Below are positions 53,748-63,518 of a DNA stretch of 64,000 nucleotides, one piece after another (the stretch's first letter is position 1; every line of letters begins with the position of its first letter). This DNA comes from CAZQVN01 sp964596775. GTDB lineage: Bacteria; Eisenbacteria; RBG-16-71-46; JABDJR01; JAWXBZ01. Location of the stretch: positions 1 through 64,000 of the forward strand of contig CAZQVN010000006.1 of the NCBI GenBank assembly GCA_964596775.1, read 5' to 3'. The notes below the pieces were generated by a model, which saw only the letters and a program-made list of their open reading frames with translations, made no database searches and was not told the origin of the DNA. The translations under genes were made by a program, and so were the position numbers.

Positions 53748-54968
53748 ATGAGCGTCGAAATCCACCCCTGTTCGTCTCCCGAGGAGCTGGCCCTCGCGCT
53801 GGAACCGATCATGCACTACTTCGGCGGCGGGTTCACGGAGAAGGACCTCGACCGCTGGCGCCGGATCATCGACATTTCACGCATGCACGCCGCCCGCGAA
53901 AACGGCGCCACCGTGGGAGGCGCGGGCGCCTTCTCCTTCGACATGTCCCTGCCGGGCGGAGCCACGGTGGCGGCGGGAGGCGTCACCGTGGTCGGTGTCC
54001 TCCCGACCCACCGGCGCCGGGGCATCCTCAACGCCATGATGCGCGCCCAGCTCGACGACATCCACAGACGAGGCGAACCGGTCGCCTGGCTCTGGGCCTC
54101 CGATGAAATGATATACCGCCGATTCGGATACGGCATGGCGTCGCTCTGCTGCGACATCGAAGTGCCGAAGTCCATGAGCGCGTACGAGCGCCCGTTCGAG
54201 CGCCGCGGTGCGACCCGACTGGTCGGCGAGGAGGAGGCGCTCGCACCGTTCTCGGAAATCTACGAACGGGTCCGCCTCGATCGACCGGGCATGTTCTCCC
54301 GCACGGTGGACTGGTGGAAGTTGCGTCGACTCGAGGACTCCGATCGCGGCCGGGCCGGTGGGGCGGGCGTGCTGAACCGCGTACTCTTAACGATCGACGG
54401 CCGCCCGGAGGCCTACGCGCTGTACCGGATCCACCAGAGTCTGCACGCCGGCGTGTCACAGGGGCATGTGAACGTCATCGAGGCGGTCGGCGCCTCGCTC
54501 GAGGGCACCCGTGAAATATGGCGCTTCCTGTTCGACATTGACTGGGTGGCCAGCGTCAAGGCTGCGCAGCTTCCCGTGGATCACCCGCTCCTGCTCCTGG
54601 CCGCGAATCCGCGCCGGTTGGGAATGTGCGTGATCGACGGGGTTTGGGTGCGGCTCGTCGACGTACCGAAGGCGCTGGAAGCACGGGTGATCGCGCCCGG
54701 GGACCCTCTGGTGATCGACGTGTCCGACGCATTCTGCCCCTGGAACTCGGGGCGGTACCGGATTGCGGACGGCAGGGTGGCGAAATGCGACGCCGGTCCC
54801 GACCTGTCGCTCCCGGTCAGCGCGCTTGGATCGATCTACCTGGGAGGCTTCCGGTTCACGGAACTCGCGCGGGCCGGGGTGATCGAGGAGCGGACGAACG
54901 GAGCTGCGGCCCGCGCCGATCTCCTCTTTCCGCGGGACCGGGCCCCCTGGTGCCCGGAAATTTTCTAG
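53748..54968 (+). CDS. Eis-type GNAT N-acetyltransferase
   Basis: A 406-residue acetyltransferase of the Eis family. The N-terminal GNAT domain carries the acetyl-CoA loop GVLPTHRRRGILNAMMRAQL and the conserved SDEMIYRRFGYG, whose Tyr serves as general acid in Eis. A second GNAT-like and a SCP2-like C-terminal domain follow, and the chain ends in Phe (CPEIF), matching the catalytic C-terminal carboxylate of Eis enzymes. Eis proteins acetylate amines on small molecules, including some aminoglycosides; the natural substrate here is unknown. GAGGAG precedes the ATG. It is monocistronic. Confidence 0.9.
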   Translation: MSVEIHPCSSPEELALALEPIMHYFGGGFTEKDLDRWRRIIDISRMHAARENGATVGGAGAFSFDMSLPGGATVAAGGVTVVGVLPTHRRRGILNAMMRAQLDDIHRRGEPVAWLWASDEMIYRRFGYGMASLCCDIEVPKSMSAYERPFERRGATRLVGEEEALAPFSEIYERVRLDRPGMFSRTVDWWKLRRLEDSDRGRAGGAGVLNRVLLTIDGRPEAYALYRIHQSLHAGVSQGHVNVIEAVGASLEGTREIWRFLFDIDWVASVKAAQLPVDHPLLLLAANPRRLGMCVIDGVWVRLVDVPKALEARVIAPGDPLVIDVSDAFCPWNSGRYRIADGRVAKCDAGPDLSLPVSALGSIYLGGFRFTELARAGVIEERTNGAAARADLLFPRDRAPWCPEIF

Positions 54969-55019
54969 AGCGTTCCCGGGCCTGGTTGCGCCCCCCGTCG
55001 ACGTGATTCTTCTGGCTTG

Positions 55020-55163
55020 GATGGAGCGGTCCCCGAGCCGGAAGAGTGGATTGCGATCATCAACGCGCGCAATGACAGCGTCCATGACTATTGTACGGTT
55101 CCCGAGAAGTACTATGTGAGTCTGGCCGCGGAGCTTCTGCGGCTCGTTCAGCCGCTTCCCTGA
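55020..55163 (+). pseudogene. C-terminal remnant of a HEPN (nucleotidyltransferase-partner) protein
   Basis: Beginning 51 bases after the acetyltransferase stop, in the same frame, 47 protein-like codons run to a stop at 55161-55163. They read PEPEEWIAIINARNDSVHDY and on through a helical end (YYVSLAAELLRLVQPLP). RNDSVHDY matches the Rx4H catalytic motif of HEPN ribonuclease toxins, and WIAIINARN matches the C-terminal part of HI0074/DUF86-like HEPN proteins. No start codon with an SD lies ahead of it and no MntA-like nucleotidyltransferase is nearby, so I call it a decayed 3' fragment. Confidence 0.55.
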
Positions 55164-55175
55164 GGGATCGGGTGG

Positions 55176-57425
55176 CTAGGGCAACTTGACGATCTGGCCG
55201 GACGCCTCCCGGTTTCCCGACGCAATTCGATAGAAATACAGGCCGGAGGGGAGCGCGGCGTTCAAGTTGTTTCGGCCGTCCCAGCGAACGACGCGTGCGG
55301 CCCCTCTGCCTTCATCCGCGATGGATCGAACGTGTCGCCCGATCACGTCGAAGATTTCGATGAGGGCCCGTTCCGGCCCGATCGCGTCAAGAGTAAAGTC
55401 GACAAAGGATCGGAACGGGTTCGCGCTGAGAGCGTGAACGAGGGAATTTCGCTGCCCGACCGCCTCTCCCACTCCACTCGGGTCGCCCCACTGCAGTATG
55501 CCCATGTCCTGCCGGTTGTGCTGGCAGTAGTTGATGACGCCGCCGGAGAGAATCATCCGGTCTCTCTGCACATCGTAAAAGGCAATGTGGCCATTTCGAT
55601 TCGGCGGGGCCAGACCGTCCGGCGACAATTGCGACCACGCCGGGACCGGTGAGAATGACAGGGCATAGATCCCGCCGGGTGATCCGCCCGAAACCACGAA
55701 CCGGTCTCGAACCGGGTCGTAAAAACCGGCAGGCCGTGTCATGACGGGCGGGCCACCGGGCGCGGAGATCTGCGTCCAGGTCGGGGTGCCGGAGAGCGAA
55801 AGAGCCCAGGTGTCGCCCGGCTCCCCTCCGTGAACCACCATGCGGTCCCGTACTGGATCGTAAACGGCAACGTGGTCGTAGCGGACCGCCGGTGGTCCTC
55901 CGACCGGAAAAAGCTGCTGCCACTGTGGAGGGCCACTGAGATCAAGAACCCAGGTGTCATTCGTCCTGTATGGGGAAGGGCTGATGGACCCGCCAAACAC
56001 GACCATTCTGTTGCGAACAGGATCGTGAACAGCCGTGTGGTGGGTACGGGCTGTCGGCGCGGATCCCGACGGAAGCAGCTTACTCCATACCGGCGTTCCA
56101 CTCAGGGAAAGCGACCAGACATCGTTCAGCCGGCTGTAAAACGACGTGTGCCCTCCGAAGACGATCATTCGATCCTGAACCGGATCCAGGATCGCCGATG
56201 CGGCCTGCCTTCGAGTCGGCCGCAGGCCGGATGGAAGAAGACGCGACCACCGGGGATGTCCCCACAGATTCAAGACCCACGTATCGTCCAGCGGATAAGG
56301 ATACTCGCACGTCTCCACCCCGCCACCGAACTGAACGAGCCGGTCGCGGGTCGAGTCATAAACGCCGGCCGGGCCGCTCCGCGGCGGTGGAAACTGGCCC
56401 GGTGGAAGAACCACCCAGGAAGATGAATCGGCGGTTCCGATGGCCCACGTCTCACAGCTCCCGTCGTACCTTCCACCGTTCACGATGAACCGGGATCGCG
56501 GCACGTCAAGGATGAATGCGGAATCGAAGGAGCTTGCCAGGGAATTGGCGGCAGGAATCTGGGACCATGCGGGGGGGCCCGACAGATTGAGCTGGTAGAG
56601 GCGACTCGTGCTCGAGTGGCTGATGACGACCATCCGATTCCGGGCTGCATCCATGACGGCCCCTGGAATGACTCCGTAGTAAGGATTCGGGGGAGGAGTC
56701 CCCGCGGGGTTCAGATTCACCCAGGTGACGGGATTGGACAGGTCGAGCGCCCAGGTGTCCAGCTGGTAGGAATTGCCGTCATCGCCCCCGAAGATGATGA
56801 GGCGATCCTGAATATCGTCGTAGATCGCAACCTGCCCCTCGCGACCGGAGGGCGGATTCGATGGAGACAACTGTTGCCAAGTCAAACCGGGATCCAGGTT
56901 GAGCTCCCAGAGTTCATTCCCTCCGGTTCCGCCGCCGAAGAAGAGAGCCCGGTTTCGAGTCGGATCGAAAACACCCGCATGACCGGTGCGGGGCGACGGA
57001 GCGGGGCCTCCCGGCACAACCTCCTGCCAGGAAGGAGTTCCGGAGAGGTTCAGGAACCAGACATCGTTCAGCGAGACTTCGTATTGCCAGCCGCCAAAGA
57101 GGATGATGCGTTCGTGCACGGTGTCATGAACGACGGCCGGAGCATAACGCCCCGCGGGTCCCGGGCCGCTCGTCGCGAGGGGCGCCCAGGAACCGGACGG
57201 CAACGAATACGTCCAGGGAGTTTCCGAAAAGGCCGGACCGTCGATCCCTCCGACGAAGACGAGGCGATCTCGTGGAGTGTCCAGGAATCCGCTGTGATAG
57301 TGCAGCTGCGGGGGTTGGCCAGGGAGCCAAACCCCGTTGCTCGAATCCGCCAGAGCTGGACTCGCGATCATGAGGCAGGACAGGATACCGAGCGACGGAA
57401 CGATCCGAGGTTGTGGACGACTCAT
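55176..57425 (-). CDS. Secreted Kelch-repeat protein with sorting tail
   Basis: A 749-residue secreted protein. The signal peptide is IVPSLGILSCLMIASPALAD. The body consists of about nine or ten Kelch-type beta-propeller units (ERIILFGGWQYEVSLNDVWF, NRALFFGGGTGGNELWELNL, DRMIVFGGHTSFYSRLNDVW, NRMVVFGGSISPSPYRTNDT), enough for one or two propellers. The FlgD-like tail covers the last 85 residues (ANPFRSFVDFTLDAIG, GLYFYRIASG). AAAGGGGGA precedes the ATG at 57425. A role in binding glycans or proteins at the surface is probable but unproven. Confidence 0.87.
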   Translation of the reverse strand: MSRPQPRIVPSLGILSCLMIASPALADSSNGVWLPGQPPQLHYHSGFLDTPRDRLVFVGGIDGPAFSETPWTYSLPSGSWAPLATSGPGPAGRYAPAVVHDTVHERIILFGGWQYEVSLNDVWFLNLSGTPSWQEVVPGGPAPSPRTGHAGVFDPTRNRALFFGGGTGGNELWELNLDPGLTWQQLSPSNPPSGREGQVAIYDDIQDRLIIFGGDDGNSYQLDTWALDLSNPVTWVNLNPAGTPPPNPYYGVIPGAVMDAARNRMVVISHSSTSRLYQLNLSGPPAWSQIPAANSLASSFDSAFILDVPRSRFIVNGGRYDGSCETWAIGTADSSSWVVLPPGQFPPPRSGPAGVYDSTRDRLVQFGGGVETCEYPYPLDDTWVLNLWGHPRWSRLLPSGLRPTRRQAASAILDPVQDRMIVFGGHTSFYSRLNDVWSLSLSGTPVWSKLLPSGSAPTARTHHTAVHDPVRNRMVVFGGSISPSPYRTNDTWVLDLSGPPQWQQLFPVGGPPAVRYDHVAVYDPVRDRMVVHGGEPGDTWALSLSGTPTWTQISAPGGPPVMTRPAGFYDPVRDRFVVSGGSPGGIYALSFSPVPAWSQLSPDGLAPPNRNGHIAFYDVQRDRMILSGGVINYCQHNRQDMGILQWGDPSGVGEAVGQRNSLVHALSANPFRSFVDFTLDAIGPERALIEIFDVIGRHVRSIADEGRGAARVVRWDGRNNLNAALPSGLYFYRIASGNREASGQIVKLP

Positions 57426-57472
57426 CGGTCCCCCTTTTCCTGAAGGTCCGGCCGCACAGCTGAGCGGTGTAG

Positions 57473-58501
57473 TTACCCCCCCACCCCCACCGGTTCCGGC
57501 TCCTCGACCCGCGCCGCCTCGATCTCCGCGAAGTATTCCTCGATCGCCTCGAGAAACGCCCCGCTCGACGGAATCCCGTTGATCTTCTGGCGCACCGACC
57601 GGCCGCCCGGGAGCCCGTGCGTGTACCAGCCGGCGAACGTGCGGATCTTGTGGAACGCGGTCTTCTCGTCCTCGCCGGCCATCAGCATCCGGAAGTGATT
57701 GAGGATGAGGTCGCGCCGCTCGGCGGCGGTCGGTTCGTGCACGGGCCGGCCGTTCATCGCCGCGTCGATTTGCCGGAAGATCCACGGGTTCTTCATCGAG
57801 GCCCGGCCGACCATGACGCCGTCGCAGCCGGTCCGCCGGAACATCTCCAGCGCGTCGGCGGGCGAGTTCACGTCGCCGTTGCCCATCACCGGGATGGACA
57901 GCGCCGCCTTGAGTTCGGCGATCCGGTCCCAGTCGGCGCGGCCGGTGAACATCTGCTTCGCCGTGCGGCCGTGCAGCGCCACCGCGTTGACCCCCTCATC
58001 CTGGCAGGCGCGACCCAGGTCCACGAAGTTCATGCAGGTCTGGTTCAGGCCGAGCCGGAACTTGACGGTCAGCGGGATCGACACGCGCTTCCGCACCGCG
58101 CGGATGATCGCGACGGCGTTGTCCATGTCGCCCATGAGCTTCGCGCCGGCGCACCCCTTCAGGACCTTGTTGGCCGGGCAGCCCATGTTGATGTCCACGA
58201 TGTCGGCCCCGGTGTCCTCGACCATCTGCGCGGCATCGGCCATCCGGTCGGCCCGCGAGCCGTAGATCTGGATGGAGATCGGCCGCTCCTCCTCGGCGAA
58301 CGTCATCAGGCGGAGCGTGTGCGCAACACCGCGGGTGAGCGCTTCGGAGGAAATGAACTCCATGGTCACGATCCCCACGCCGCCGATCCTTTTCAGAATC
58401 AGCCGGAAGTATTTGTCGGTGATGCCGGCCATCGGGGCCAGGACCAGCGGGGGATCGAGAGGGACGTTTCCGATGCGGATCATAGGCAGGCGATTATACA
58501 T
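57473..58501 (-). CDS. dusB: tRNA-dihydrouridine synthase (DusB-like)
   Basis: A flavoenzyme of about 342 residues that reduces uridine to dihydrouridine in tRNA. Motifs are PLVLAPMAGITDKYFRLILK (N-terminal barrel start), the catalytic Cys in IDINMGCPANKV, LTVKFRLGL, VALHGRTAKQMFTG, and VMGNGDVNSPADALEMFRRT. I use the ATG at 58501, where GAGG lies five bases upstream; 58504 and 58483 are also possible, the last being where family sequences usually begin. It follows thiD by 7 bases on the same strand. DusB is the best subtype match by the shape of the motifs. Confidence 0.92.
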   Translation of the reverse strand: MYNRLPMIRIGNVPLDPPLVLAPMAGITDKYFRLILKRIGGVGIVTMEFISSEALTRGVAHTLRLMTFAEEERPISIQIYGSRADRMADAAQMVEDTGADIVDINMGCPANKVLKGCAGAKLMGDMDNAVAIIRAVRKRVSIPLTVKFRLGLNQTCMNFVDLGRACQDEGVNAVALHGRTAKQMFTGRADWDRIAELKAALSIPVMGNGDVNSPADALEMFRRTGCDGVMVGRASMKNPWIFRQIDAAMNGRPVHEPTAAERRDLILNHFRMLMAGEDEKTAFHKIRTFAGWYTHGLPGGRSVRQKINGIPSSGAFLEAIEEYFAEIEAARVEEPEPVGVGG

Positions 58502-58508
58502 CATCGCC

Positions 58509-59297
58509 TCAGCACCCCCCGAGCAGACGCGTCCCGTCGGCCAGGACGGCCGGGCGTTCCATCGCCCGACGCACGTGCTCCCGAGCCGCACCGCAGGCGT
58601 CGGCCAGCGAGTCTCCATGGGCCAGCCGGGCGGCCACGGCCGCGGAGAGCGTGCAGCCGGTGCCGTGCGTGGTCACGCCCGCGATCCGCTCCCCCTCCCA
58701 CCAGTGGCTCTTCCGGCCGTCCCAGAGGACGTCCACGACCAGGTCGCCATCGAGATGCCCCCCCTTGAGCAGGACCGGGCATCCGAGGCGATCCGCGAGC
58801 TCCCGCGCCGCGTCGGGCATGGCGTCGGCCGCACCGACCGCCCGCCCCAGCAGCACGCGCGCCTCGTCCAGGTTCGGCGTGACCACCGCCGCCCGCGGCG
58901 TCAGGCGCTCCCGGTAGGCGTCCACCGCATCCTCCTCGAGCAGCCGCGCCCCGCTCGTGGCCACCATGACCGGGTCCACGACGAGCGGCGGAAAGCCGGG
59001 GCGGCCGGCCACGACGGCCACGACATCGATGATCTCGCGAGAGAACAGCATGCCGGTCTTCACGCCGGCCACCGGAAAACCGTCGAGGACCGCCTCGATC
59101 TGCTTCCCCACTTCCGCGGCCGGCAGCGCGAACACCGAGCGGACGCCGGCCAGGTTCTGCGCCGTCACGCAGGTGATGACGGACGTGCCGAACGCGCCGA
59201 GCGCCGTGAACGTCCTGAGGTCGGCCTGGATTCCGGCGCCGCCTCCCGAGTCGGAACCGGCGATCGACAGGGCCACCGGCCGGACGGGGTCACTCAT
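58509..59297 (-). CDS. thiD: Hydroxymethylpyrimidine/phosphomethylpyrimidine kinase
   Basis: A 262-residue ribokinase-family enzyme of thiamine synthesis that phosphorylates HMP and HMP-P. It has the N-terminal [34 protein letters not shown], a middle [14 protein letters not shown], and the catalytic [20 protein letters not shown]. The start at 59297 overlaps the 3' end of the CHAD gene by 8 bases. No other thiamine gene is in the window, so this may be a salvage enzyme. Confidence 0.95.
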   Translation of the reverse strand: MSDPVRPVALSIAGSDSGGGAGIQADLRTFTALGAFGTSVITCVTAQNLAGVRSVFALPAAEVGKQIEAVLDGFPVAGVKTGMLFSREIIDVVAVVAGRPGFPPLVVDPVMVATSGARLLEEDAVDAYRERLTPRAAVVTPNLDEARVLLGRAVGAADAMPDAARELADRLGCPVLLKGGHLDGDLVVDVLWDGRKSHWWEGERIAGVTTHGTGCTLSAAVAARLAHGDSLADACGAAREHVRRAMERPAVLADGTRLLGGC

Positions 59298-60561
59298 CGG
59301 CGTCCTTCGCGGATTCGTCGTCCCCTTCCCCGTTGATGATGCGGAGATGCGGACCGGCCGCGCGCTTCGGCTGCTCCGCCGCCGCTGCGTCCGCCGGGTG
59401 ACCGTGCGTTGCCGTCGTCCTCCCGCGCTTCGGCAGACCCTCCGTGGAAGCGTCCTCTTCCCGCGGCTTCTGCTGATCCGCGTCCTTCCGCGGCGCATCC
59501 GCACCGGGAAGGAATCCCGGGTGCTCCAGGCCGCGCAGGAACTCCGGAAGCGGTTTCAGCACGTCGCGCTTTCGCTCCTCGATGCGGGAGAGCAACCTCC
59601 GGCACGTCTCGCGCGGGTTCCGCCGCCCGGCGGGGAGGTGATCGGCGAGGTCGCGCACCCGCCGCTCGAGGTCGGCAAGATCCTGGGCGTCCCCGAGTGC
59701 ATCCTGGAAGCGTTTCAGAAGCCGCAGGCGGCCTTCGATGCGTGACGAAAACAGCGGAGCATAGAATTCCATGGCGTAGCGGAGCCTCTTTCCGTCGATC
59801 CGGAGCCGGTGCAGAGCCGCGTCGACCTCTGCGGGGTGAAAATCAGGGGCGCGGGTGGGCAGCGCGTTGTCTCCCGCCGGCACAAGATCAGGGGCGCGGG
59901 TGGGCCGTGCGTCGTCCCCCGCCGGCGCAAGGTCACTGGCGCGGGTGGGCAACGCATTGTCTCCTCCGAACGGGAGGTCACGGGCGCGGTCGAGCAGCGC
60001 GTCGCGCCGCGCGCGAAACACCGCGAGCGCCCGCGACCGGAGATCGCGCATCAACGCCTCCGGCGGGGACTCTGAGGCCTCGAGCGAGGGCTTGAGAAGC
60101 CGGCGGATCACCTTGCGCGCACGATCCGGGATGCCGGCGCCGGGCGCCTCCCCACCGGAGCCCGCCGTGGTATCCGCGATCTCCCGGGCCAACTCCGCGC
60201 CGATCGTGGACAGGAGGATTTCCTCGCCGGGGGTCGCCGCGGCGTAAAAGCCGTCGAGGGTCTTGAGCGCCACTTCCGCTTCGCGGGCAAGCCCCAGGCT
60301 CCGGCGCAGGCCGCGCAGGTCGCGACGCAGCCGTTTGACCCGCTTCTTCGATCCCAGGTCGGCACGACAGGCGTCGAATCCACCGACAAGGCGGCGGCAG
60401 GCCACGCGCACGTCGTGAACCGCCTCTTCGTCGGGCACGTCCGCGCCGATCCGCGCGAGTGCCTCCTCGAGCGTGTGGGCTCTTTCCGCGAGCCGGTCAG
60501 CCAGGAACAGGAGATCGGGTCTCCCGAACGCTCCGGCGGTTGTGTGGGGTGTTTCGCTCAT
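59290..60561 (-). CDS. CHAD-domain protein
   Basis: A 423-residue His-rich helical CHAD protein. CHAD domains bind polyphosphate and associate with polyphosphate granules in other bacteria. Recognisable parts are [60 protein letters not shown], and [21 protein letters not shown] short tandem repeat interrupts the two halves of the domain (see 59836-59970). The C terminus from about 340 is charged and low-complexity. AAAGGAA precedes the ATG at 60561. No polyphosphate kinase or CYTH gene is adjacent. Confidence 0.9.
   Translation of the reverse strand: MSETPHTTAGAFGRPDLLFLADRLAERAHTLEEALARIGADVPDEEAVHDVRVACRRLVGGFDACRADLGSKKRVKRLRRDLRGLRRSLGLAREAEVALKTLDGFYAAATPGEEILLSTIGAELAREIADTTAGSGGEAPGAGIPDRARKVIRRLLKPSLEASESPPEALMRDLRSRALAVFRARRDALLDRARDLPFGGDNALPTRASDLAPAGDDARPTRAPDLVPAGDNALPTRAPDFHPAEVDAALHRLRIDGKRLRYAMEFYAPLFSSRIEGRLRLLKRFQDALGDAQDLADLERRVRDLADHLPAGRRNPRETCRRLLSRIEERKRDVLKPLPEFLRGLEHPGFLPGADAPRKDADQQKPREEDASTEGLPKRGRTTATHGHPADAAAAEQPKRAAGPHLRIINGEGDDESAKDADE
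59836..59970 (-). repeat. Three tandem 45-bp units in the CHAD gene
   Basis: Three copies of a 15-codon unit read [30 protein letters not shown] and [15 protein letters not shown]. They keep the frame and sit in the linker between the two CHAD halves. The high similarity suggests recent expansion and possible length variation among strains. Confidence 0.7.
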
Positions 60562-60609
60562 CAACGGATTCCTTTCACCGATCATACCGCATGAACGGGG
60601 AGATTCGCA

Positions 60610-60638
60610 TTGAACCGAGGTTACTCCTTGTCTAGAAT
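60610..60638 (+). promoter_or_regulatory. Sigma70-type promoter of the sugar dehydrogenase gene
   Basis: TTGAAC (60610-60615) and TAGAAT (60633-60638) are 17 bases apart, close to consensus in a GC-rich setting. The start at 60682 is 44 bases downstream of the -10. Confidence 0.55.
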
Positions 60639-60681
60639 GAGCTTTCGATTGACGCCGCAGCTCGACTGCCTGGAGGTCCTC

Positions 60682-62211
60682 ATGCTCTTTCGCTCTCTCA
60701 AGGTCGCCGCCCTCGTCCTTGTTTCCGCCTTGACCGCCGTGCCCCGTCCCGCGGGCGCCGCACTGCCCACCGACTTCGCCGATCAGCTCGTGGTCAGCGG
60801 GTTGTCCCAACCGTCCAGTTTCGCGTTCCTCCCCGACGGCCGCATGATCATCGTGGAGCAGAACACCCGCAACGTGGTGCTGGCGCTGGCCGACGGCACG
60901 AAAAGCACCCGGCTGACGATCACCGACGTCAACACGTCGGGCAACGAGCGCGGTCTTCTCGGCGTGGCCGTGGATCCGGACTGGCCGACGCGCCCGTACG
61001 TCTACTTCTATTTCGACCAGACGCCGTCGATCAAGATCTATATCTCCATGTACACGGCATCGGGCGACCTGACCGACCCGAACTCGACCACCATCAACTT
61101 CGCCGGCCGCTACAACATCATCACGGACATCCCGGACGCGGCCAGCAACCACAATGGCGGCACGCTCCGCTTCGGTCCGGACGGCATGCTCTACGCCAGC
61201 CTCGGCGAGGACGCGCATCCCTGCGGCGCCCAGGACCCGACGCTGCTCAAGGGGAACATCCTGCGGCTCGACGTGTCGGCCCTGCCGGGCGCCGGATCCG
61301 GACCGCCGGCGCGTTCGGTGATCACCCCGACGGACAATCCGTTCTATCCGAGCGGGAATCCGAACATGGACCTCGTTTATGCCTACGGTCTCCGGAACCC
61401 GTTCCGGTTCCACATCGACCCGATGGACGGCACGCTGTTCATCGCCGATGTCGGGCAGAGCGCGTGGGAAGAAGTGGACGAGTGCAAGGGGGGAGAAAAC
61501 TTCGGCTGGCCCGGTTTCGAGGGACCGGCGTTTCGGACCTCGACCTGCCCCCCGACGTCACCGACGGGTCCGATCGCGTGGTACGACCGGAGCGGGTTTA
61601 CGGCGTCGATCATCAGCGCCACGCTGTACCGCCCGACTCCCGGCGGCATCTACAACTTTCCGACCGACTACCATGGCGACTACTTCTTCGCCGAGTACTA
61701 CCAGGGGTTCATCCGCCGCATCAAGAAAACCGGCGGAACGTGGGCTCCGGCGCCGGGAGTGCCGGGCCAGCCGAATGCGAACGACTGGGCCACCGCGATT
61801 GCCAACGTGAGCGATTACGCGGTCGGGCCGGACGGCGGCCTCTACTACTGCAAGCAGTTTTCCTCCCCCTCCATCCGGCGGATCGTGTACACGGCCAACC
61901 AGGGGGCGGCGGATCCCGGACCGAGGCCGCCGATCGCGCTCAGGGCGTATCCGAACCCGTTCGTCCGGAGTCTCGGCAGCGTGACCGTCGAGTTTTCCGC
62001 CCCGGCGGGCGCCGCCGCGAACCTCGACGTCTTCGACATCGGCGGCCGGCGGGTGATGTCGCTGCCCGGCATCATCGCGGAGGAGGGGCCGACGCGGATC
62101 ACCTGGGACGGCACCGGCGAGGCCGGCCGGGCCCTCAAGGCCGGGGTCTACTGGATCCGCGTGGGCGTGAACGAAACGTCGGAAACGACGCGGGTCGTGC
62201 TTTCGGATTGA
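60682..62211 (+). CDS. Secreted PQQ-type sugar dehydrogenase (GSDH family) with sorting tail
   Basis: A 509-residue secreted protein. The signal peptide is [20 protein letters not shown] with cleavage near AGAALP. The domain at about 35-410 is a glucose/sorbosone dehydrogenase beta-propeller: [54 protein letters not shown] (the His is the likely base), and [20 protein letters not shown]. The C-terminal 85 residues form the FlgD-like tail ([29 protein letters not shown]). It would oxidise sugars outside the cell using PQQ; no PQQ biosynthesis gene is in view. GGAGG lies five bases before the ATG, which is preferred over upstream codons in frame. Confidence 0.9.
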   Translation: MLFRSLKVAALVLVSALTAVPRPAGAALPTDFADQLVVSGLSQPSSFAFLPDGRMIIVEQNTRNVVLALADGTKSTRLTITDVNTSGNERGLLGVAVDPDWPTRPYVYFYFDQTPSIKIYISMYTASGDLTDPNSTTINFAGRYNIITDIPDAASNHNGGTLRFGPDGMLYASLGEDAHPCGAQDPTLLKGNILRLDVSALPGAGSGPPARSVITPTDNPFYPSGNPNMDLVYAYGLRNPFRFHIDPMDGTLFIADVGQSAWEEVDECKGGENFGWPGFEGPAFRTSTCPPTSPTGPIAWYDRSGFTASIISATLYRPTPGGIYNFPTDYHGDYFFAEYYQGFIRRIKKTGGTWAPAPGVPGQPNANDWATAIANVSDYAVGPDGGLYYCKQFSSPSIRRIVYTANQGAADPGPRPPIALRAYPNPFVRSLGSVTVEFSAPAGAAANLDVFDIGGRRVMSLPGIIAEEGPTRITWDGTGEAGRALKAGVYWIRVGVNETSETTRVVLSD

Positions 62212-62247
62212 GGGCCGAACCCGGACGGAAAGCGGTACACACACAAG

Positions 62248-62279
62248 GAAAGGGGATGGTTTGGCAACCATCCCCTTTC
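62248..62279. terminator. Bidirectional terminator
   Basis: A perfect 14-bp stem (GAAAGGGGATGGTT with AACCATCCCCTTTC) around a TGGC loop lies between the convergent sugar dehydrogenase and ferredoxin genes. The A/T ends of the stem give short T-rich runs on both strands. Confidence 0.85.
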
Positions 62280-62296
62280 TTCATGAAAATCGAGCG

Positions 62297-62608
62297 CTAC
62301 AGGCCGAGCGATTCCTTCTTGGCCTCGGCACCCGGCAGCGGATCCACCTTTTCCGTCACGTTTTCGAGTCCGCCCGCCGCGCACTTGTCCACGTTGATCT
62401 GGATCCAGTGCTGCTGGTCGTCCGGAACGTCGTCCAGCGCGAAGATCGCCTCGACCGGACAGGCCGGCACGCAGGCGTCGCAGTCGATGCACTCGTCGGG
62501 ATTGATGTAGAGCATGCGATCGTCGCCGTAGAAACAGTTGACCGGGCATACTTCGACACAATCCGTGAACTTGCAGTCTTCACAGTTGCCTGTGACTACG
62601 TACGTCAT
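62297..62608 (-). CDS. fdxA: 7Fe ferredoxin (FdxA-like)
   Basis: A 103-residue ferredoxin with one [3Fe-4S] and one [4Fe-4S] cluster. The cysteine spacing matches Azotobacter ferredoxin I shifted by one: C9, C17 and C50 for the 3Fe cluster; C21, C40, C43 and C46 for the 4Fe cluster (DCVEVCPVNCFY and DECIDCDACVPACPVEAI). C12 and C25 are extra. It carries electrons in the cytoplasm at low potential. GGAGGG precedes the ATG at 62608. It is monocistronic and ends at a shared terminator. Confidence 0.94.
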   Translation of the reverse strand: MTYVVTGNCEDCKFTDCVEVCPVNCFYGDDRMLYINPDECIDCDACVPACPVEAIFALDDVPDDQQHWIQINVDKCAAGGLENVTEKVDPLPGAEAKKESLGL

Positions 62609-62768
62609 TGATCCCTCCGTGTTTAGATCGGCTGTGTCGCGCGTTCGCGGTACGCCGTGATGGTCGTCCGTTTCAGGGCGGTTAGAATACAAAAATCGGG
62701 GACCGGCGCAAAGGCCCGTGTTGCCGTGCGGCCCGCCGTCTTCACCCCCGGCAATGCTTCCATAACCG

Positions 62769-62797
62769 AATGTAAAGCAACACATTGCGGAGAACAA
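62769..62797 (-). promoter_or_regulatory. Possible promoter of the ferredoxin gene
   Basis: On the minus strand TTGTTC (62792-62797) and TACATT (62769-62774) are exactly 17 bases apart in an AT-rich patch. The ferredoxin start is about 160 bases downstream, a long leader. Confidence 0.35.
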
Positions 62798-62861
62798 GAT
62801 TTTTCTGAGATGATCCGCGCCACGACGACGGCGGACGGCAACCCGAAAAGGAGATTCATCC

Positions 62862-63425
62862 GTGCCCAGGATCACCCGCGTGTACACGAAGACCGGCGAC
62901 GACGGCGAGACCGGACTTGGCGGCGGCCAGCGCGTTGCCAAGGACTCGATCCGGATCGAAACGTACGGGACCGTCGACGAGCTGAGCTCGTTCATCGGGG
63001 TCGCGCTGGCGTCGGGGCTCACGCAACCCCTGGCGGATGCGCTGGCCGTGATCCAGAACGAGCTGTTCCATCTCGGCTCCGACCTCTGCGTTCTCGAGGA
63101 GGACAAGAAGGCGATGCCCGTTCCGGGGATCGAGAGCCGGCACGTCGAGGCCCTCGAAGCGCTGATGGACGACCTGTCGAAGGAACTCGAACCGCTGGAG
63201 AACTTCATCCTGCCCGGTGGAAGTCCTGGAGCAGCCCACCTCCATGTGGCGCGCTGCGTCTGCCGCCGGGCCGAACGGCTGGCGGTCACGCTGGGGCGGT
63301 CCGAACCGATCGGCGCCGAGATCGTCCGCTACCTGAACCGGCTCTCCGACGCGCTGTTCGTGATGGCCCGGTATGAAAACAGGATGAAGGGCGGCCGCGA
63401 CGTGCTCTGGGACAGCCGGACCTGA
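62862..63425 (+). CDS. pduO: PduO-type cob(I)alamin adenosyltransferase
   Basis: A 187-residue enzyme that transfers the adenosyl group of ATP to cob(I)alamin, making coenzyme B12. The family start [20 protein letters not shown] binds ATP, followed by [20 protein letters not shown] and, later, the helix [20 protein letters not shown] with the conserved Arg residues. The trimer-forming C terminus [19 protein letters not shown] is complete. The start is a GTG at 62862 with AAAAGGAG eight bases upstream. It is divergent from the ferredoxin gene. Confidence 0.94.
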   Translation: MPRITRVYTKTGDDGETGLGGGQRVAKDSIRIETYGTVDELSSFIGVALASGLTQPLADALAVIQNELFHLGSDLCVLEEDKKAMPVPGIESRHVEALEALMDDLSKELEPLENFILPGGSPGAAHLHVARCVCRRAERLAVTLGRSEPIGAEIVRYLNRLSDALFVMARYENRMKGGRDVLWDSRT

Positions 63426-63518
63426 CGTGATTGCGCACCCGATTTGATCGATACGAATTGGCGTTCCATGCCGGTGGTCGCCGGGACCGAATCCCGGCTG
63501 TGAAACAGGAGGATACAC

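Noticed and set aside
58493..58498. Perfect TATAAT on the minus strand inside the dusB start region
   Set aside because: No matching -35 at 16-18 bases and it lies within the likely coding region; probably chance.
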